A stretch of 35,402 nucleotides of DNA from an uncultured Oscillibacter sp. (GCA_910585165.1 CAJUBX010000013.1:1-35402), one strand, 5' to 3'; shown: positions 6,259-14,191, counted from the stretch's first letter. Translations and numbers: made by a program. Notes: generated from the letters alone by a model not told the origin.

Positions 6259-7990
6259 CGCAATCTGTTTGCAGGCCGCCGTGGCGGAGCTGCGGCCCCA
6301 GCTGCTGGGCCTCCGGGTGGACAAGGTCCAGCAGCCCGCCCGGGACCAGGCGGTGCTGGTCTTTCGGGGGAAGCGCCTTCTTTTAAACGCCGGGGCGGGG
6401 GCTCCCCGCCTCCAGCTGACGGAAATTCCCCGGGACAACCCGGCCCAGCCCCCCATGTTCTGCATGCTTTTGCGCAAGCACCTCTCCGGGGCCCGGCTGG
6501 CGGATATTGCCCAGCCCCCCCTGGAGCGGCTGGTAAGGCTGGAATTTGACGCCTCCGACGAGCTGGGCCGGGCCGGGAGGCGGACGCTGGTGCTGGAGGC
6601 CATGGGCCGCAGGTCCAACCTGATCCTTCTGGACGGCGAGGGCCGTATTCTCGACAGCCTCCGCCGGGTGGACGCGGACATGTCCGCCGCCCGCCAGGTC
6701 CTGCCCGGCCTTTTCTACCAGCCCCCAGCCTCCACAGGCCGCCTTCCCTTTCTGGAGGAAACGGAGGCGGGCTTTGCCGCCCGCTTCGCCGCCGCGCCGC
6801 CGGAGCGGACTCTGGACGCGTTTTTGCTGGACCAGTATTTCGGCCTCTCTCCCCTGATGGCCCGGGAGCTTGCCTTCCGGGCGGCGGGAGACACGGACGC
6901 GCGGGTCTTTCAGCTCTCCGGCCCCGGCCCGCTGTGGCGGGCCCTGGAGGAGCTCTCCGCCCGGGTCCGGGAAAACCGCTTCACCCCCGTCTGCCTCCTG
7001 CGGGAGGGAACGCCCCTGGACTTCGCCTGTGTGCCTGTGGGGCAGTACGGCGGCGGGGCGGAGGTGGTGGCTTATGAAAGCGTCTCCGCCCTGCTGGACG
7101 CGTTTTACGAGGCCCGGGAGCGGCAGGAGCGGACCCGCCGCCGGGGGGCGGACCTTCTCCGGGCGGCCTCGGCGGCCCGGGACCGCCTGCGGCGGAAGCT
7201 GGCCTTGCAGGAGAAGGAGTACGCGGCCACCCAGGACCGGGATACGCTCCGCGTCCAGGGGGACCTGATCACCGCCAACCTCTACCGGATGGAGCGGGGG
7301 CAGTCCCGGCTGGAGTGCGAGAACTACTATGAGGCGGGCGCCCCCGTGACGGTTCCCCTGGACCCTCTGCTGACCCCCCAGCAGAATGCCGCCAGGTATT
7401 ATAAGCGCTACGCCAAGGCCAAGACGGCGGAGAAGTACCTCCGAGAGCAGATGGCCCTGGCCCGGCGGGACCTCCACTATCTGGAAAGCGTCCTGGCGGA
7501 AATACAGCAGGCGGAGACGGAGCAGGATTTCCTGGATATCCGCCTGGAGCTTCATGAGGCGGGCTTTTTGAAAAAGCAGGGGAAAAAGGAGAAATCCCGC
7601 CCCTCCGCCCCCTGGGAGTTTTGCAGCTCCTCGGGCCTGCGGATTCAGGTGGGCCGTAACAACCGCCAGAACGACAAGCTGACCCTCAAGGACGCGGACC
7701 GCCGGGACCTCTGGTTCCATACCCAGAAAATCCACGGCTCCCATGTGATTCTCCGCTGTGCCGGGCGCGCCCCCTCGCCGGAGGATATCGCCGAGGCGGC
7801 GGTACTGGCGGCCTGGTTCTCCCAGGCCCGGGAGAGCGGAAACGTGCCTGTGGACTATACGGAGGTGCGGAACGTGAAAAAGCCCGCCGGAGGCCGGCCG
7901 GGCATGGTGGTCTATGCAGCCTGCCGCACCGTGAACGTCACGCCGGAGGCGGCGGCGGTGAAGCGGCTTCAAAGAGGAGGGGCGCAATGA
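6248..7990 (+). CDS. rqcH: RqcH, ribosome quality-control NFACT protein
   Basis: A 580-residue NFACT-family protein. On stalled, split 50S subunits RqcH recruits Ala-tRNA and adds C-terminal alanine tails that mark nascent chains for degradation. The NFACT-N domain (about 1-230) shows NPAQPPMFCMLLRKHLSG and AMGRRSNLILLD. A coiled-coil region spans about 285-430, and the NFACT-R domain (about 455-570) shows GRNNRQNDKLTLKDA, LWFHTQKIHGSHVI and the late VKKPAGGRPGMV. The 'DR' pair known to be needed in Bacillus/Staphylococcus RqcH appears here as E93-R94 in PPLERLVRL, a conservative change. The gene overlaps mrnC by 11 bases and the CLC gene by 4 (ATGA). Confidence 0.94.
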   Translation: MAIDAICLQAAVAELRPQLLGLRVDKVQQPARDQAVLVFRGKRLLLNAGAGAPRLQLTEIPRDNPAQPPMFCMLLRKHLSGARLADIAQPPLERLVRLEFDASDELGRAGRRTLVLEAMGRRSNLILLDGEGRILDSLRRVDADMSAARQVLPGLFYQPPASTGRLPFLEETEAGFAARFAAAPPERTLDAFLLDQYFGLSPLMARELAFRAAGDTDARVFQLSGPGPLWRALEELSARVRENRFTPVCLLREGTPLDFACVPVGQYGGGAEVVAYESVSALLDAFYEARERQERTRRRGADLLRAASAARDRLRRKLALQEKEYAATQDRDTLRVQGDLITANLYRMERGQSRLECENYYEAGAPVTVPLDPLLTPQQNAARYYKRYAKAKTAEKYLREQMALARRDLHYLESVLAEIQQAETEQDFLDIRLELHEAGFLKKQGKKEKSRPSAPWEFCSSSGLRIQVGRNNRQNDKLTLKDADRRDLWFHTQKIHGSHVILRCAGRAPSPEDIAEAAVLAAWFSQARESGNVPVDYTEVRNVKKPAGGRPGMVVYAACRTVNVTPEAAAVKRLQRGGAQ

Positions 7991-9318
7991 CCTTCAAAAG
8001 CCTCAAGAGGGGCCTCAAGGCCCGGCGGGACCTGGTTTTGCTCTACGCCAGGGCCCTTGGAAAGTGGCTTCTGCTGGCCACGGCGGCGGGAATCTCCTGC
8101 GGCCTGGTGGGGAGTTTTTTTCACATGGCCGTGGAGGCCGTCACCGGGCTGCGGGGGGAATATCCCTGGCTTTTGTACTGCCTGCCCCTGGCGGGCCTTG
8201 CCATCGTGGGGCTTTACAAGCTGCTGGGCACCGAGGGCCAGGGCACCAACGATATTTTTGACGAAGTCCACCGGGGGGGCAATATCTCCCTCCTGCTGGT
8301 CCCGGCCATTTTTTTGGGCACGGTGCTGACCCACCTTGGCGGCGGCTCCGCCGGGCGGGAGGGGGCGGCCCTCCAGATGGGCGGCGCCCTGGGCTACCGG
8401 GCGGGGCGGCTGTTCGGCTTTGACGAGCGGGACCTCCGCATCGCCACCACCACGGGCATGGCGGCCTTTTTCACCGCCCTGTTCGGCACGCCCCTGGCGG
8501 CGGCGGTGTTCTCCATCGCCGTGGTCAGCGTGGACTCCTTTTACCACGCCGCCTTTTTCCCCGCTCTCATTGGGGCGCTGGAGGCTTACGGCGTCTCCCG
8601 CCTGCTGGGGGTGGAGCCCACCGCCTTCGCCGTGGAGGCTCCGCCCCTCTCCGCGGGGCTGCTGGTCCGGGCGGGGGTGCTGGCGGGGCTGTGCGGGCTC
8701 CTCTCCGTGGCGTTCTGCGGCTTTATCCGCCTGACGGAGCGCCAGCTTCAAAAGCGCCTTCCAAACCCCTGGCTCCGGGCGTTCGCCGGGGGCTGCGCCG
8801 TCATCGTCCTCACCTGGCTCTGCGGAACCGGGGACTACAACGGCGCGGGCATGGAGGTCATCGCCGCCGCCGTGGAGGAGGGGACGGTCCGCCCCGCCGC
8901 CTTCGCGCTGAAAATCCTCTTCACCGCCGTCACCCTGGGGGCGGGCTTCAAGGGCGGAGAGGTGGTGCCCTCCTTCTTCGTGGGGGCGGCCTTCGGCTGC
9001 GCGGCGGGGCCGCTGCTGGGCCTTCCGGCGGGCTTTGCCGCCGCGCTGGGGCTGGCGGCGGTGTTCTGCGGGGCCACCAACTGCCCCCTGGCCTCCATCG
9101 CCCTGGCGATTGAGTTGTTTGGCAGCGGGGGGCTCTTGTACTTTGCCCTGGCCTGCTGTGTCAGCTACGTTCTCTCCGGCTACGGGGGGCTGTACTCCAG
9201 CCAGACCATTCTCCACTCCAAGCTCAAGGGCCGCTACATCAACGTGCATGCCAACGACGGCGGCGTGGAAAACATTTCCGGGGCGGCGGAGCCCGCCGCT
9301 TCCGTGGAAACCGCATAA
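7987..9318 (+). CDS. CLC-family anion transporter, possibly a fluoride/proton antiporter
   Basis: A 443-residue polytopic membrane protein with about ten hydrophobic segments. The CLC signature GGSAGREGAALQMG (about 119-132) holds the gating glutamate E125, and GGEVVPSFFVGAAFG (about 322-336) is the second selectivity segment. The first motif, normally GSGIP in chloride CLCs, reads GQGTNDIFDEVH (about 84-95), which is closer to my recollection of the fluoride-exporting CLC-F group; that assignment is inference. No regulatory domain follows. It starts inside the rqcH stop (ATGA), so it depends on that transcript. No fluoride riboswitch could sit upstream, because the preceding DNA is coding. 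Confidence 0.88.
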   Translation: MTFKSLKRGLKARRDLVLLYARALGKWLLLATAAGISCGLVGSFFHMAVEAVTGLRGEYPWLLYCLPLAGLAIVGLYKLLGTEGQGTNDIFDEVHRGGNISLLLVPAIFLGTVLTHLGGGSAGREGAALQMGGALGYRAGRLFGFDERDLRIATTTGMAAFFTALFGTPLAAAVFSIAVVSVDSFYHAAFFPALIGALEAYGVSRLLGVEPTAFAVEAPPLSAGLLVRAGVLAGLCGLLSVAFCGFIRLTERQLQKRLPNPWLRAFAGGCAVIVLTWLCGTGDYNGAGMEVIAAAVEEGTVRPAAFALKILFTAVTLGAGFKGGEVVPSFFVGAAFGCAAGPLLGLPAGFAAALGLAAVFCGATNCPLASIALAIELFGSGGLLYFALACCVSYVLSGYGGLYSSQTILHSKLKGRYINVHANDGGVENISGAAEPAASVETA

Positions 9319-9375
9319 AACGAGCCTCCTGCGGCATACTGTCGTCAACCGACATTTGCCACGGAGGCGCTTTTT

Positions 9376-10101
9376 ATGCAGCTTTTGCAAGATACCGGCA
9401 TGACCGTCCTGACCACCCTGCTGTCCATTCTGGCCCTGTTTCTTCTGACCAAGCTCATGGGGGCCAAGCAGGTGTCCCAAATGACCATGTTCGACTATGT
9501 GGTGGGCATCACCATCGGCTCCGCCGCCGCGGAGCTGGCCACCGAATTGGAAGAGCCCCACAAGCCCCTCACCGCCCTGATTGTCTACGGCCTTGTGGCC
9601 GTGGCCATCTCCGTTCTCTGCTGCAAGTCCCTGAAGGTCCGCTCCGTCGTCACGGGGCGGCCCCTGGTGCTGCTGGAGGACGGGGTCATTTACCGGGAGA
9701 ACCTCAAAAAGGCCAAGCTGGATTTGAACGAATTTCTGACCTACTGCCGCATCGGCGGCTGGTTCGACTTAAGCCAGCTCCAGACGGCGGTCTTCGAGCA
9801 CAACGGCACCGTCAGCTTCCTGCCGAAGGAAACGGACCGCCCCGCCACCCCGGCGGACCTGAACAAGAACCCCTCCCAGTCCCAGGTCCAGACCCCCTTC
9901 GTCATGGACGGAAAGCTCCTCTCGGGCAACCTCCGCCAGTCCGGGAAGGAGGACGCCTGGGTCCGCCGGGCGCTGCTCCGCCAGGGCTACCGGGACGAGG
10001 GGGAGGTCTTCCTGGCCCTCTGGGGCGGGGGAGAGGACCTGACGGTCTTCCCCATGGACGCGAAGCGGAGGGCCGCCCCCTCCGGCGGCGGCAATTCATG
10101 A
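9376..10101 (+). CDS. DUF421 (YetF-type) membrane protein
   Basis: A 241-residue protein with three N-terminal membrane helices (about residues 8-27, 40-58 and 66-83) followed by a cytoplasmic domain. The FDYVVGITIGSAAAEL segment after the first helix and RPLVLLEDGVIYRENLKKAKLDLNE-type sequence are typical of the DUF421/YetF family (Bacillus YetF, YdfS, YrbG). The family function is not well settled; some members occur with sporulation or germination genes. Start at 9376 after CGGAGG. The gene ends 6 bases before the end of the convergent HAD gene, with no terminator visible between them, so the two transcripts may overlap. Confidence 0.9.
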   Translation: MQLLQDTGMTVLTTLLSILALFLLTKLMGAKQVSQMTMFDYVVGITIGSAAAELATELEEPHKPLTALIVYGLVAVAISVLCCKSLKVRSVVTGRPLVLLEDGVIYRENLKKAKLDLNEFLTYCRIGGWFDLSQLQTAVFEHNGTVSFLPKETDRPATPADLNKNPSQSQVQTPFVMDGKLLSGNLRQSGKEDAWVRRALLRQGYRDEGEVFLALWGGGEDLTVFPMDAKRRAAPSGGGNS

Positions 10102-10107
10102 CCGCCG

Positions 10108-10764
10108 TCAGTGGGAGAGGATGAATTCCTCCAGCTCCTTGGGCGATGCGGCCACGGTTACGGCCCCGGCCTCCTCCAGCTCTCCCACCGGGGCGTAGCC
10201 GAAGAACTCCACCCCGGCGCAGTCCACGCCGCAGGCCCGGGCCCCGTGCACGTCGAATTTCCGATCCCCCACCATCAGCACCTGGGGAAGGTCCCGTTCC
10301 GTCAGGCCCAGCTGGCGCAGAACCTCCCGGATTACGTCCTCCTTTTTCCAGTCCCCGTGGAGCGGGCTGCCAACCAGGGCGGAGAGATGGGGCGTGAAGC
10401 CGAACCGTCCGCAGATAGAGATGCACAAATTCTCCGGCTTGGAGGAGGCCAGGGCCAGCACATATCCCTTCTCCTTCAAGCGGCCCATGACCTCCGCCAT
10501 GCCTGGGGCCGGGCGGTTCTCGTACTGGCCCGACGGCTCGTAGAGGAGGCGGAACCGCTCCACGGCCTCCGCCGCCTTCTCCGGGCTGTAGCCGCAAAAG
10601 CGCATGAAGGAGTCCTGGAGGGGCGGGCCGATGAAGCGCAGCAGGGTCTCCTCCTCCGGGACCGGGTCGCCGTAGCCCTGGACCGTCTCCCGGACGCAGC
10701 GGACGATGCCCTCCCGGGAGTCCGTCAGGGTGCCGTCCAGGTCAAAGAGTATGTAACGGTACAT
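10108..10764 (-). CDS. HAD-family hydrolase, phosphoglycolate-phosphatase-like
   Basis: A 218-residue protein (MYRYILFDLDGTLTDS). HAD motif I is DLDGT near residue 8; motif II is ASSKPE around 107; the motif III Lys is in WKKEDVI; motif IV is VMVGDRKFDVHGAR. The FIGPPLQDSF cap segment is typical of Gph/PpaX-like phosphatases. A TTG two codons upstream could also start it, but GGAGGAGG is 7 bases before the ATG at 10764, so ATG is preferred. The gene follows the MBL-fold gene by 2 bases and is translationally linked to it. The substrate is not readable; phosphoglycolate or pyrophosphate are family precedents. Confidence 0.9.
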   Translation of the reverse strand: MYRYILFDLDGTLTDSREGIVRCVRETVQGYGDPVPEEETLLRFIGPPLQDSFMRFCGYSPEKAAEAVERFRLLYEPSGQYENRPAPGMAEVMGRLKEKGYVLALASSKPENLCISICGRFGFTPHLSALVGSPLHGDWKKEDVIREVLRQLGLTERDLPQVLMVGDRKFDVHGARACGVDCAGVEFFGYAPVGELEEAGAVTVAASPKELEEFILSH

Positions 10765-10766
10765 GG

Positions 10767-11510
10767 TCAAACCTCCTCCGAAAACCGGGGAACCACTACC
10801 CCCCGAATCTCCTTATCCACTTCCAGGGACGCTCCCTCCAGCCGCCGGACCTCCCCTTCGGGCCACAGGGACAGGAACGCCTCCACCCCCGCCACGTTGG
10901 GAAGGCCATAGGGCGCGTGGCGGTAGTGCATGGGAACAACGCACCTGGGGCCAAGCGCCTGGCAGACGGCCTTGGCTCCCGCCGCGTCCACGGTGTAGAC
11001 GCCGCCCACGGGAATCATCGCCAGGTCCAGGGGGCCGATGGCGGCAAGCTGCTCTTCCGACAGCTGGTGGCCCAGGTCCCCCAGGTGGGCGATGGTGAAC
11101 CCGCCCGCCGAGAGGATGTGGACGGTGTTGCCTCCCCGGAGGGCCCCGCCCTGGCCGTCGTGGAAGGTCTCCACGGTGCGGACGGTAAAGGGGCAGGGGC
11201 CGTCGAAGGGCGCCGCCTCCGCCTCCTCCACGGCGCAGTGGTCAAAGTGGCCGTGGCTGCACAGGATTTTGTGCACCCGGAGCCGGGGCGGCTGTTCTTC
11301 CTCCGCAGCCTCCACAAATACCCGGCGGCTTTCCGCCAGGGTGTGGAAGCCCTCCGCCTTCCGGCGGATGCGTTCGGCCCAAACGGCGGCCCGGGCCGCC
11401 GTCTCCGCTATGGGCGGGTAGCCCTCCACGCCGGTGTAGGGGTCCAGCAAAACGGTATAGCCGTCCTGCTCCACAAGAAAGCAGGCATGGCCCAGCCAGG
11501 TGAGTTTCAT
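10767..11510 (-). CDS. Metal-dependent hydrolase, metallo-beta-lactamase fold (UlaG/YtkL-like)
   Basis: A 247-residue MBL-fold protein: TWLGHACFLVE at the N-terminus, the HxHxDH metal motif as SHGHFDH (H86, H88, D90, H91), a third-ligand candidate H117 in ETFHDGQGG, HLGDLGHQL with D145 bridging, and the last histidine in VVPMHYR (about 207). This is the UPF0173/UlaG-like group, often annotated as L-ascorbate-6-P lactonase-like, though most members lack a known substrate. Residues about 35-78 are an Arg/Glu-rich helical insert between the first strand pair and the metal motif, where the family usually has a short link. Start at 11510 after AAGGAGG. Confidence 0.88.
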   Translation of the reverse strand: MKLTWLGHACFLVEQDGYTVLLDPYTGVEGYPPIAETAARAAVWAERIRRKAEGFHTLAESRRVFVEAAEEEQPPRLRVHKILCSHGHFDHCAVEEAEAAPFDGPCPFTVRTVETFHDGQGGALRGGNTVHILSAGGFTIAHLGDLGHQLSEEQLAAIGPLDLAMIPVGGVYTVDAAGAKAVCQALGPRCVVPMHYRHAPYGLPNVAGVEAFLSLWPEGEVRRLEGASLEVDKEIRGVVVPRFSEEV

Positions 11511-11568
11511 AGGAACATCCTCCTTATATGGTTTTCCACAAAGCAGGGCCCGAAGATGGGCCCCCTTT

Positions 11569-11731
11569 AGAGCCTGTTTAATATCTGGCGGAATGCCGGA
11601 TCAGCTCAGATTTTTTTGCTGGGCAAGGCGATTTGACGCAGGAATCCTGACGGATTTCAAGTCAAATCAACGCAGTCCCAGCGGAAAAAGATGGACTGAG
11701 ACGGCATTTTGATAGATTTTAGACAGGCTCT
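11569..11731. mobile_element. MITE-like element with 30-bp imperfect terminal inverted repeats
   Basis: It fills most of the gap between the MBL gene and the DUF4349 gene. The left end AGAGCCTGTTTAATATCT and the complement of the right end AGAGCCTGTCTAAAATCT agree at 24 of the first 30 bases. The interior can fold further: GCTGGG/CCCAGC encloses ATTTGAC/GTCAAAT, which encloses GAATCC/GGATTTC. There is no reading frame of note and no transposase. No clear target duplication is visible. The same end motif occurs at 31912-32070 and, reduced, at 14021-14080. Confidence 0.75.
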
Positions 11732-11741
11732 TAGATATGCC

Positions 11742-11766
11742 AAGGGGCGGGATTTACCCGCCCCTT
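11742..11766 (-). terminator. Hairpin downstream of the DUF4349 gene
   Basis: A 10-bp perfect stem, AAGGGGCGGG with loop ATTTA, begins 7 bases past the DUF4349 stop (minus strand). The following T-run is poor, so termination strength is uncertain. Confidence 0.6.
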
Positions 11767-11772
11767 AGTATA

Positions 11773-12789
11773 TCAGTCTTTTGGCTGTTTGTCATCCGGA
11801 TTTTTCGGTCCGTCCTTCTTCCGGTTGAAGAAGCCCCCCGCCTGTTCCCGGGCCTGGCGGAAGGTCTCCGCCCGCCGGGCCTGGCTGCGCCTGGAAAGTC
11901 CCACTACCAGAAGGACGATCAGCGCCAGAAGCAGCATCCAGATCCAGTTGTAGGCCACGAAAATCGCCAGCCCCTGGAGGAAGTCCCCAAAGCTCCGCAG
12001 GCCCTCCGTAAAGGCGTTGCCCAGGCGGCTTGCGAAGGTGGGCGGAGCCTCCTCCACCGTGGAGAGGCGCAGCACCTCCCGCAGGCGGATTTCAATGGTG
12101 GCGTAGTCCACCAGGGAGTCATAGCGCCGCAGGGACCCGGTGAGCTGCTCGATTTCAAGCTCCGTCTCGCTGATGGCGCTTTCCAGGGTGATGATGTCCT
12201 CCATAAGCTCCGCCTTGGCCAGCAGCGCCTGGAGCCGTTCCAGCTTGGTCCGCTGGGTGGTGAGGCGGCTTTCTATGTCGTAGTACATCTCGCTGATGTT
12301 GTCCGCGTTCTGGTCCTGGCTGATGATGTGGCTGATTTCCCCCACGCTGGCCAGGAACTCCTTGAAGCGGGCGGAGGGAATCCGGACGGTGTAGCTGGCG
12401 TTCCGGCTTCCGTCGCCGTAGCTGCCCCGGGAGGCGTATTCCAGATACCCTCCCAGCTCCTCCACCAGGCCCTCCAGGGCGGCGGTGCAGGCGTCGAAGT
12501 CCTGGGTCTCTGCCTCCGCGCTGGCGGTATAGACCATCTTGGCGTTGGCAAGGCGGCTTTCCTCTCCGCCTCCGGCCTCCTCCGGTCCGGCTGGGGCCTC
12601 CTCCGCGTCAAAGCCCCAGACCTGAGATTCGGCGCGGTTATAGTCCGCCGGGGCGGCGGACGGGGAGCTGGGGGCGAAGTCCTCCCCGACGGCGCCCCCC
12701 TTGTCGCCGCCGCTGTAGCCGCCTCCGCAGGCGGTAAGGGCCAAGGCCGTCAGCAACGCGGCCAGGAACAGGGCAAGTCCTCTTTTCAT
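11773..12789 (-). CDS. DUF4349 lipoprotein with coiled coil and C-terminal membrane helix
   Basis: A 338-residue predicted lipoprotein: Lys-Arg start, hydrophobic signal, and lipobox LTAC with C21, followed by a Gly/Ser/Ala-rich linker. The DUF4349 core starts near KMVYTASAEAETQDFDACTAALEGLVEELGGYLEYAS (about 85-120) and runs through YTVRIPSARFKEFLASVGEI. A long coiled coil (about 165-230) follows, then a membrane helix (about 275-300, IFVAYNWIWMLLLALIVLLVV) and a basic C-terminal tail. The topology suggests an envelope protein anchored at both ends. The function of the family is unknown. Start follows AAAAAGGAGG; the leader can form GCCCCG/CGGGGC. Confidence 0.88.
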   Translation of the reverse strand: MKRGLALFLAALLTALALTACGGGYSGGDKGGAVGEDFAPSSPSAAPADYNRAESQVWGFDAEEAPAGPEEAGGGEESRLANAKMVYTASAEAETQDFDACTAALEGLVEELGGYLEYASRGSYGDGSRNASYTVRIPSARFKEFLASVGEISHIISQDQNADNISEMYYDIESRLTTQRTKLERLQALLAKAELMEDIITLESAISETELEIEQLTGSLRRYDSLVDYATIEIRLREVLRLSTVEEAPPTFASRLGNAFTEGLRSFGDFLQGLAIFVAYNWIWMLLLALIVLLVVGLSRRSQARRAETFRQAREQAGGFFNRKKDGPKNPDDKQPKD

Positions 12790-12927
12790 CCGTGCATCCT
12801 CCTTTTTCCGCCCCGTCTTCCAAGCGGGGCTTTAGAACCTGCATTCGCAATCGAGGGATGCAGACTCTTATTACTATAGACGAATTCTGTGGGAAAAAGT
12901 TCCGCGGGCTCTGCTTTTTTCTATGAA

Positions 12928-12949
12928 AACAGGGCTTCGCAGCCCTGTT
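12928..12949 (-). terminator. Terminator hairpin after the SprA-like gene
   Basis: A 9-bp stem AACAGGGCT with a 4-base loop and AGCCCTGTT, followed on the minus strand by TTC. It lies 9 bases past the stop of the metalloprotease gene. The short T-run makes it a moderate terminator. Confidence 0.6.
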
Positions 12950-12958
12950 CCAAACATA

Positions 12959-13879
12959 TTAGGCAGCCGCGGAGAAGGGCATCCGCGTCTTCTGGTCCTC
13001 CCGGCTCTGCCGGGCCAGGTCCTGCTGGGCCTCGCCGTCCGTGTCCGCCTTGGTGACGGTGCGGGTGGTTCCGCCGGAAACATAGGCCTTGCCGCACTCC
13101 GGGCAGATTCCCGTGTGCATGGTCACGCTCTGGCTGACCACCTTCCGGCCCTCCCGGCCGGCCTTGGCCTGTTCCCGGTAGACGTGCTCCATCTCGTGGC
13201 CCCGGACGGCGGAGGCCGCCTGCTCCGGCTTGATGTTGGTGGGCGTCTGATAGGAAACGCCCATGTCGTCGGACCCGTCCTGGTACTTGCGCTCCTCGCA
13301 GGTCTGGCACTCGCCCTCCTCCAGGGCCTTTTGGGCGCTCTCGGCCCCCTGGGCGGGTTTGCCGGTCCTGCCCTCCGCGTCCTCTTCTTGTCCGGGAAGG
13401 GCGGACGCCTCATCCGTGTTCTTCCGCCCCGGAAGCTCCGGCGCGCCGTGTTCCAGGGCACTCTCCGCCCCCTTTAAATCGTTCCGGCCCAGGGCCTCCT
13501 CCGCCTGGGACAGCTGGCCCTCCAGGGCGCTTTTCCGGGAGCCGTCCACAGGGGACAGGCCCTCCTTCCCGGTCTCCACAAAGAGGCCCTCAGGGCTCAT
13601 CTCGCCATAGCGCACGCGCATCCGCCCGGCCATGGCCGCCGCATCGTTTTCCAGCCGGGCCGTCAGCTCCGGCAAAGAGGCCTCGTCCCGGGAGACGGGG
13701 CGCACGGCCCGGACCGGCTCCACCGGCGTTTCGGGGGAGGCGCTTTTCCGGGCGGACCAGACCTGCCGGGCCTGCTGGGCGCTCCGGGCGCTTTGAAGAT
13801 TCTCAGACAGCCGGGACTGGTAGAACGCCCCGGCGGAGCTCATTCCAAAGCTCCAGGCGCCTGAAATTCCACCGACCAT
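12959..13879 (-). CDS. Putative zinc metalloprotease, SprA-related (CJM1_0395-like)
   Basis: A 306-residue protein. The C-terminal domain (about 188-285) begins CQTCEERKYQDGSDD (C191, C194), contains the zincin motif HEMEH (H228-E229, H232) in AVRGHEMEHVYREQAKA, and continues with ICPECGKAYVSGGTTRTV (C259, C262). This combination is that of the SprA-related putative metalloprotease family. The N-terminal half (about 1-185) is low-complexity, helical and acidic/basic, and starts with a Gly/Ser-rich segment, not a clear signal peptide. The substrate is unknown. A strong promoter at 13929-13956 suggests independent expression, and a terminator follows. Start after GAGGTGG. Confidence 0.82.
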   Translation of the reverse strand: MVGGISGAWSFGMSSAGAFYQSRLSENLQSARSAQQARQVWSARKSASPETPVEPVRAVRPVSRDEASLPELTARLENDAAAMAGRMRVRYGEMSPEGLFVETGKEGLSPVDGSRKSALEGQLSQAEEALGRNDLKGAESALEHGAPELPGRKNTDEASALPGQEEDAEGRTGKPAQGAESAQKALEEGECQTCEERKYQDGSDDMGVSYQTPTNIKPEQAASAVRGHEMEHVYREQAKAGREGRKVVSQSVTMHTGICPECGKAYVSGGTTRTVTKADTDGEAQQDLARQSREDQKTRMPFSAAA

Positions 13880-13928
13880 AAAACCACCTCATATCAAAAT
13901 TGCCTTGCGGAGGCACTCCGACAAGTAC

Positions 13929-13956
13929 AGTATACCATATCCTCCCGGAAGTGCAA
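13929..13956 (-). promoter_or_regulatory. Promoter of the SprA-like metalloprotease gene
   Basis: On the minus strand, TTGCAC (13956-13951), a 16-base spacer and TATACT (13934-13929) with an extended TGG directly before the -10. It lies about 50 bases upstream of the start. The leader can form CGGAG/CTCCG. Confidence 0.7.
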
Positions 13957-14020
13957 GGGGATTTTTCCCGGCGGCCGCAGTGGATTCCCGGGGCGGAACC
14001 AAGGCGGTGGCGGAAATTTT

Positions 14021-14080
14021 AAGAGCCCGTCTCAAAACCAAACGGGCGCAGATTGCGCCGTCAGGTTTCGGGATAGGCCC
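14021..14080. repeat. Short MITE-like hairpin with the AGAGCC-type ends
   Basis: The left end AAGAGCCCGTCTCAAAACC faces GGTTTCGGGATAGGCCC, an imperfect inverted repeat, around an inner stem GGCGCA-GAT-TGCGCC. The complement of the right end, GGGCCTATCCCGAAACC, resembles the left end of the 31912-32070 element. It may be a minimal deletion form of that family. The rest of the 13957-14142 gap shows no gene. Confidence 0.5.
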
Positions 14081-14142
14081 CCAGGCCGTATATCGCTGGC
14101 AAAAAATGCTGCCATCAAATTATCTTATCGGCTGGCCGGCCG

Positions 14143-14182
14143 GAAAAATCAGCCGCGAATCCAGCGCAGCGAATCGCGGCTG
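14143..14182 (-). terminator. Intrinsic terminator downstream of tRNA-Gly
   Basis: On the minus strand, a 9-bp stem CAGCCGCGA/TCGCGGCTG with a GC-rich loop is followed by ATTTTTCC. It is about 75 bases beyond the tRNA 3' end. Confidence 0.65.
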
Positions 14183-14191
14183 AAAGCGAAA

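Noticed and set aside
4768..6681. A 637-codon minus-strand open frame across ksgA, mrnC and rqcH
   Set aside because: Same shadow effect; it crosses the rubrerythrin/ksgA promoter region, and the sense genes are unmistakable.
9319..9375. A possible riboswitch between the CLC gene and the DUF421 gene
   Set aside because: 57 bases, no fluoride-type or other recognisable aptamer; only a ribosome binding site is evident.
7969..9561. A 530-codon minus-strand open frame opposite the CLC gene
   Set aside because: The CLC selectivity motifs and membrane helices on the plus strand are clear; the opposite frame is Gly/Gln/His-rich shadow.
10765..10770. TTG at 10770 as the start of the HAD phosphatase
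   Set aside because: The ATG two codons later has the ribosome binding site at the better distance of 7 bases.
11569..11731. A target-site duplication for the MITE-like element
   Set aside because: Flanks read TTT on the left and TAG on the right; no convincing duplication here or at 31912-32070.
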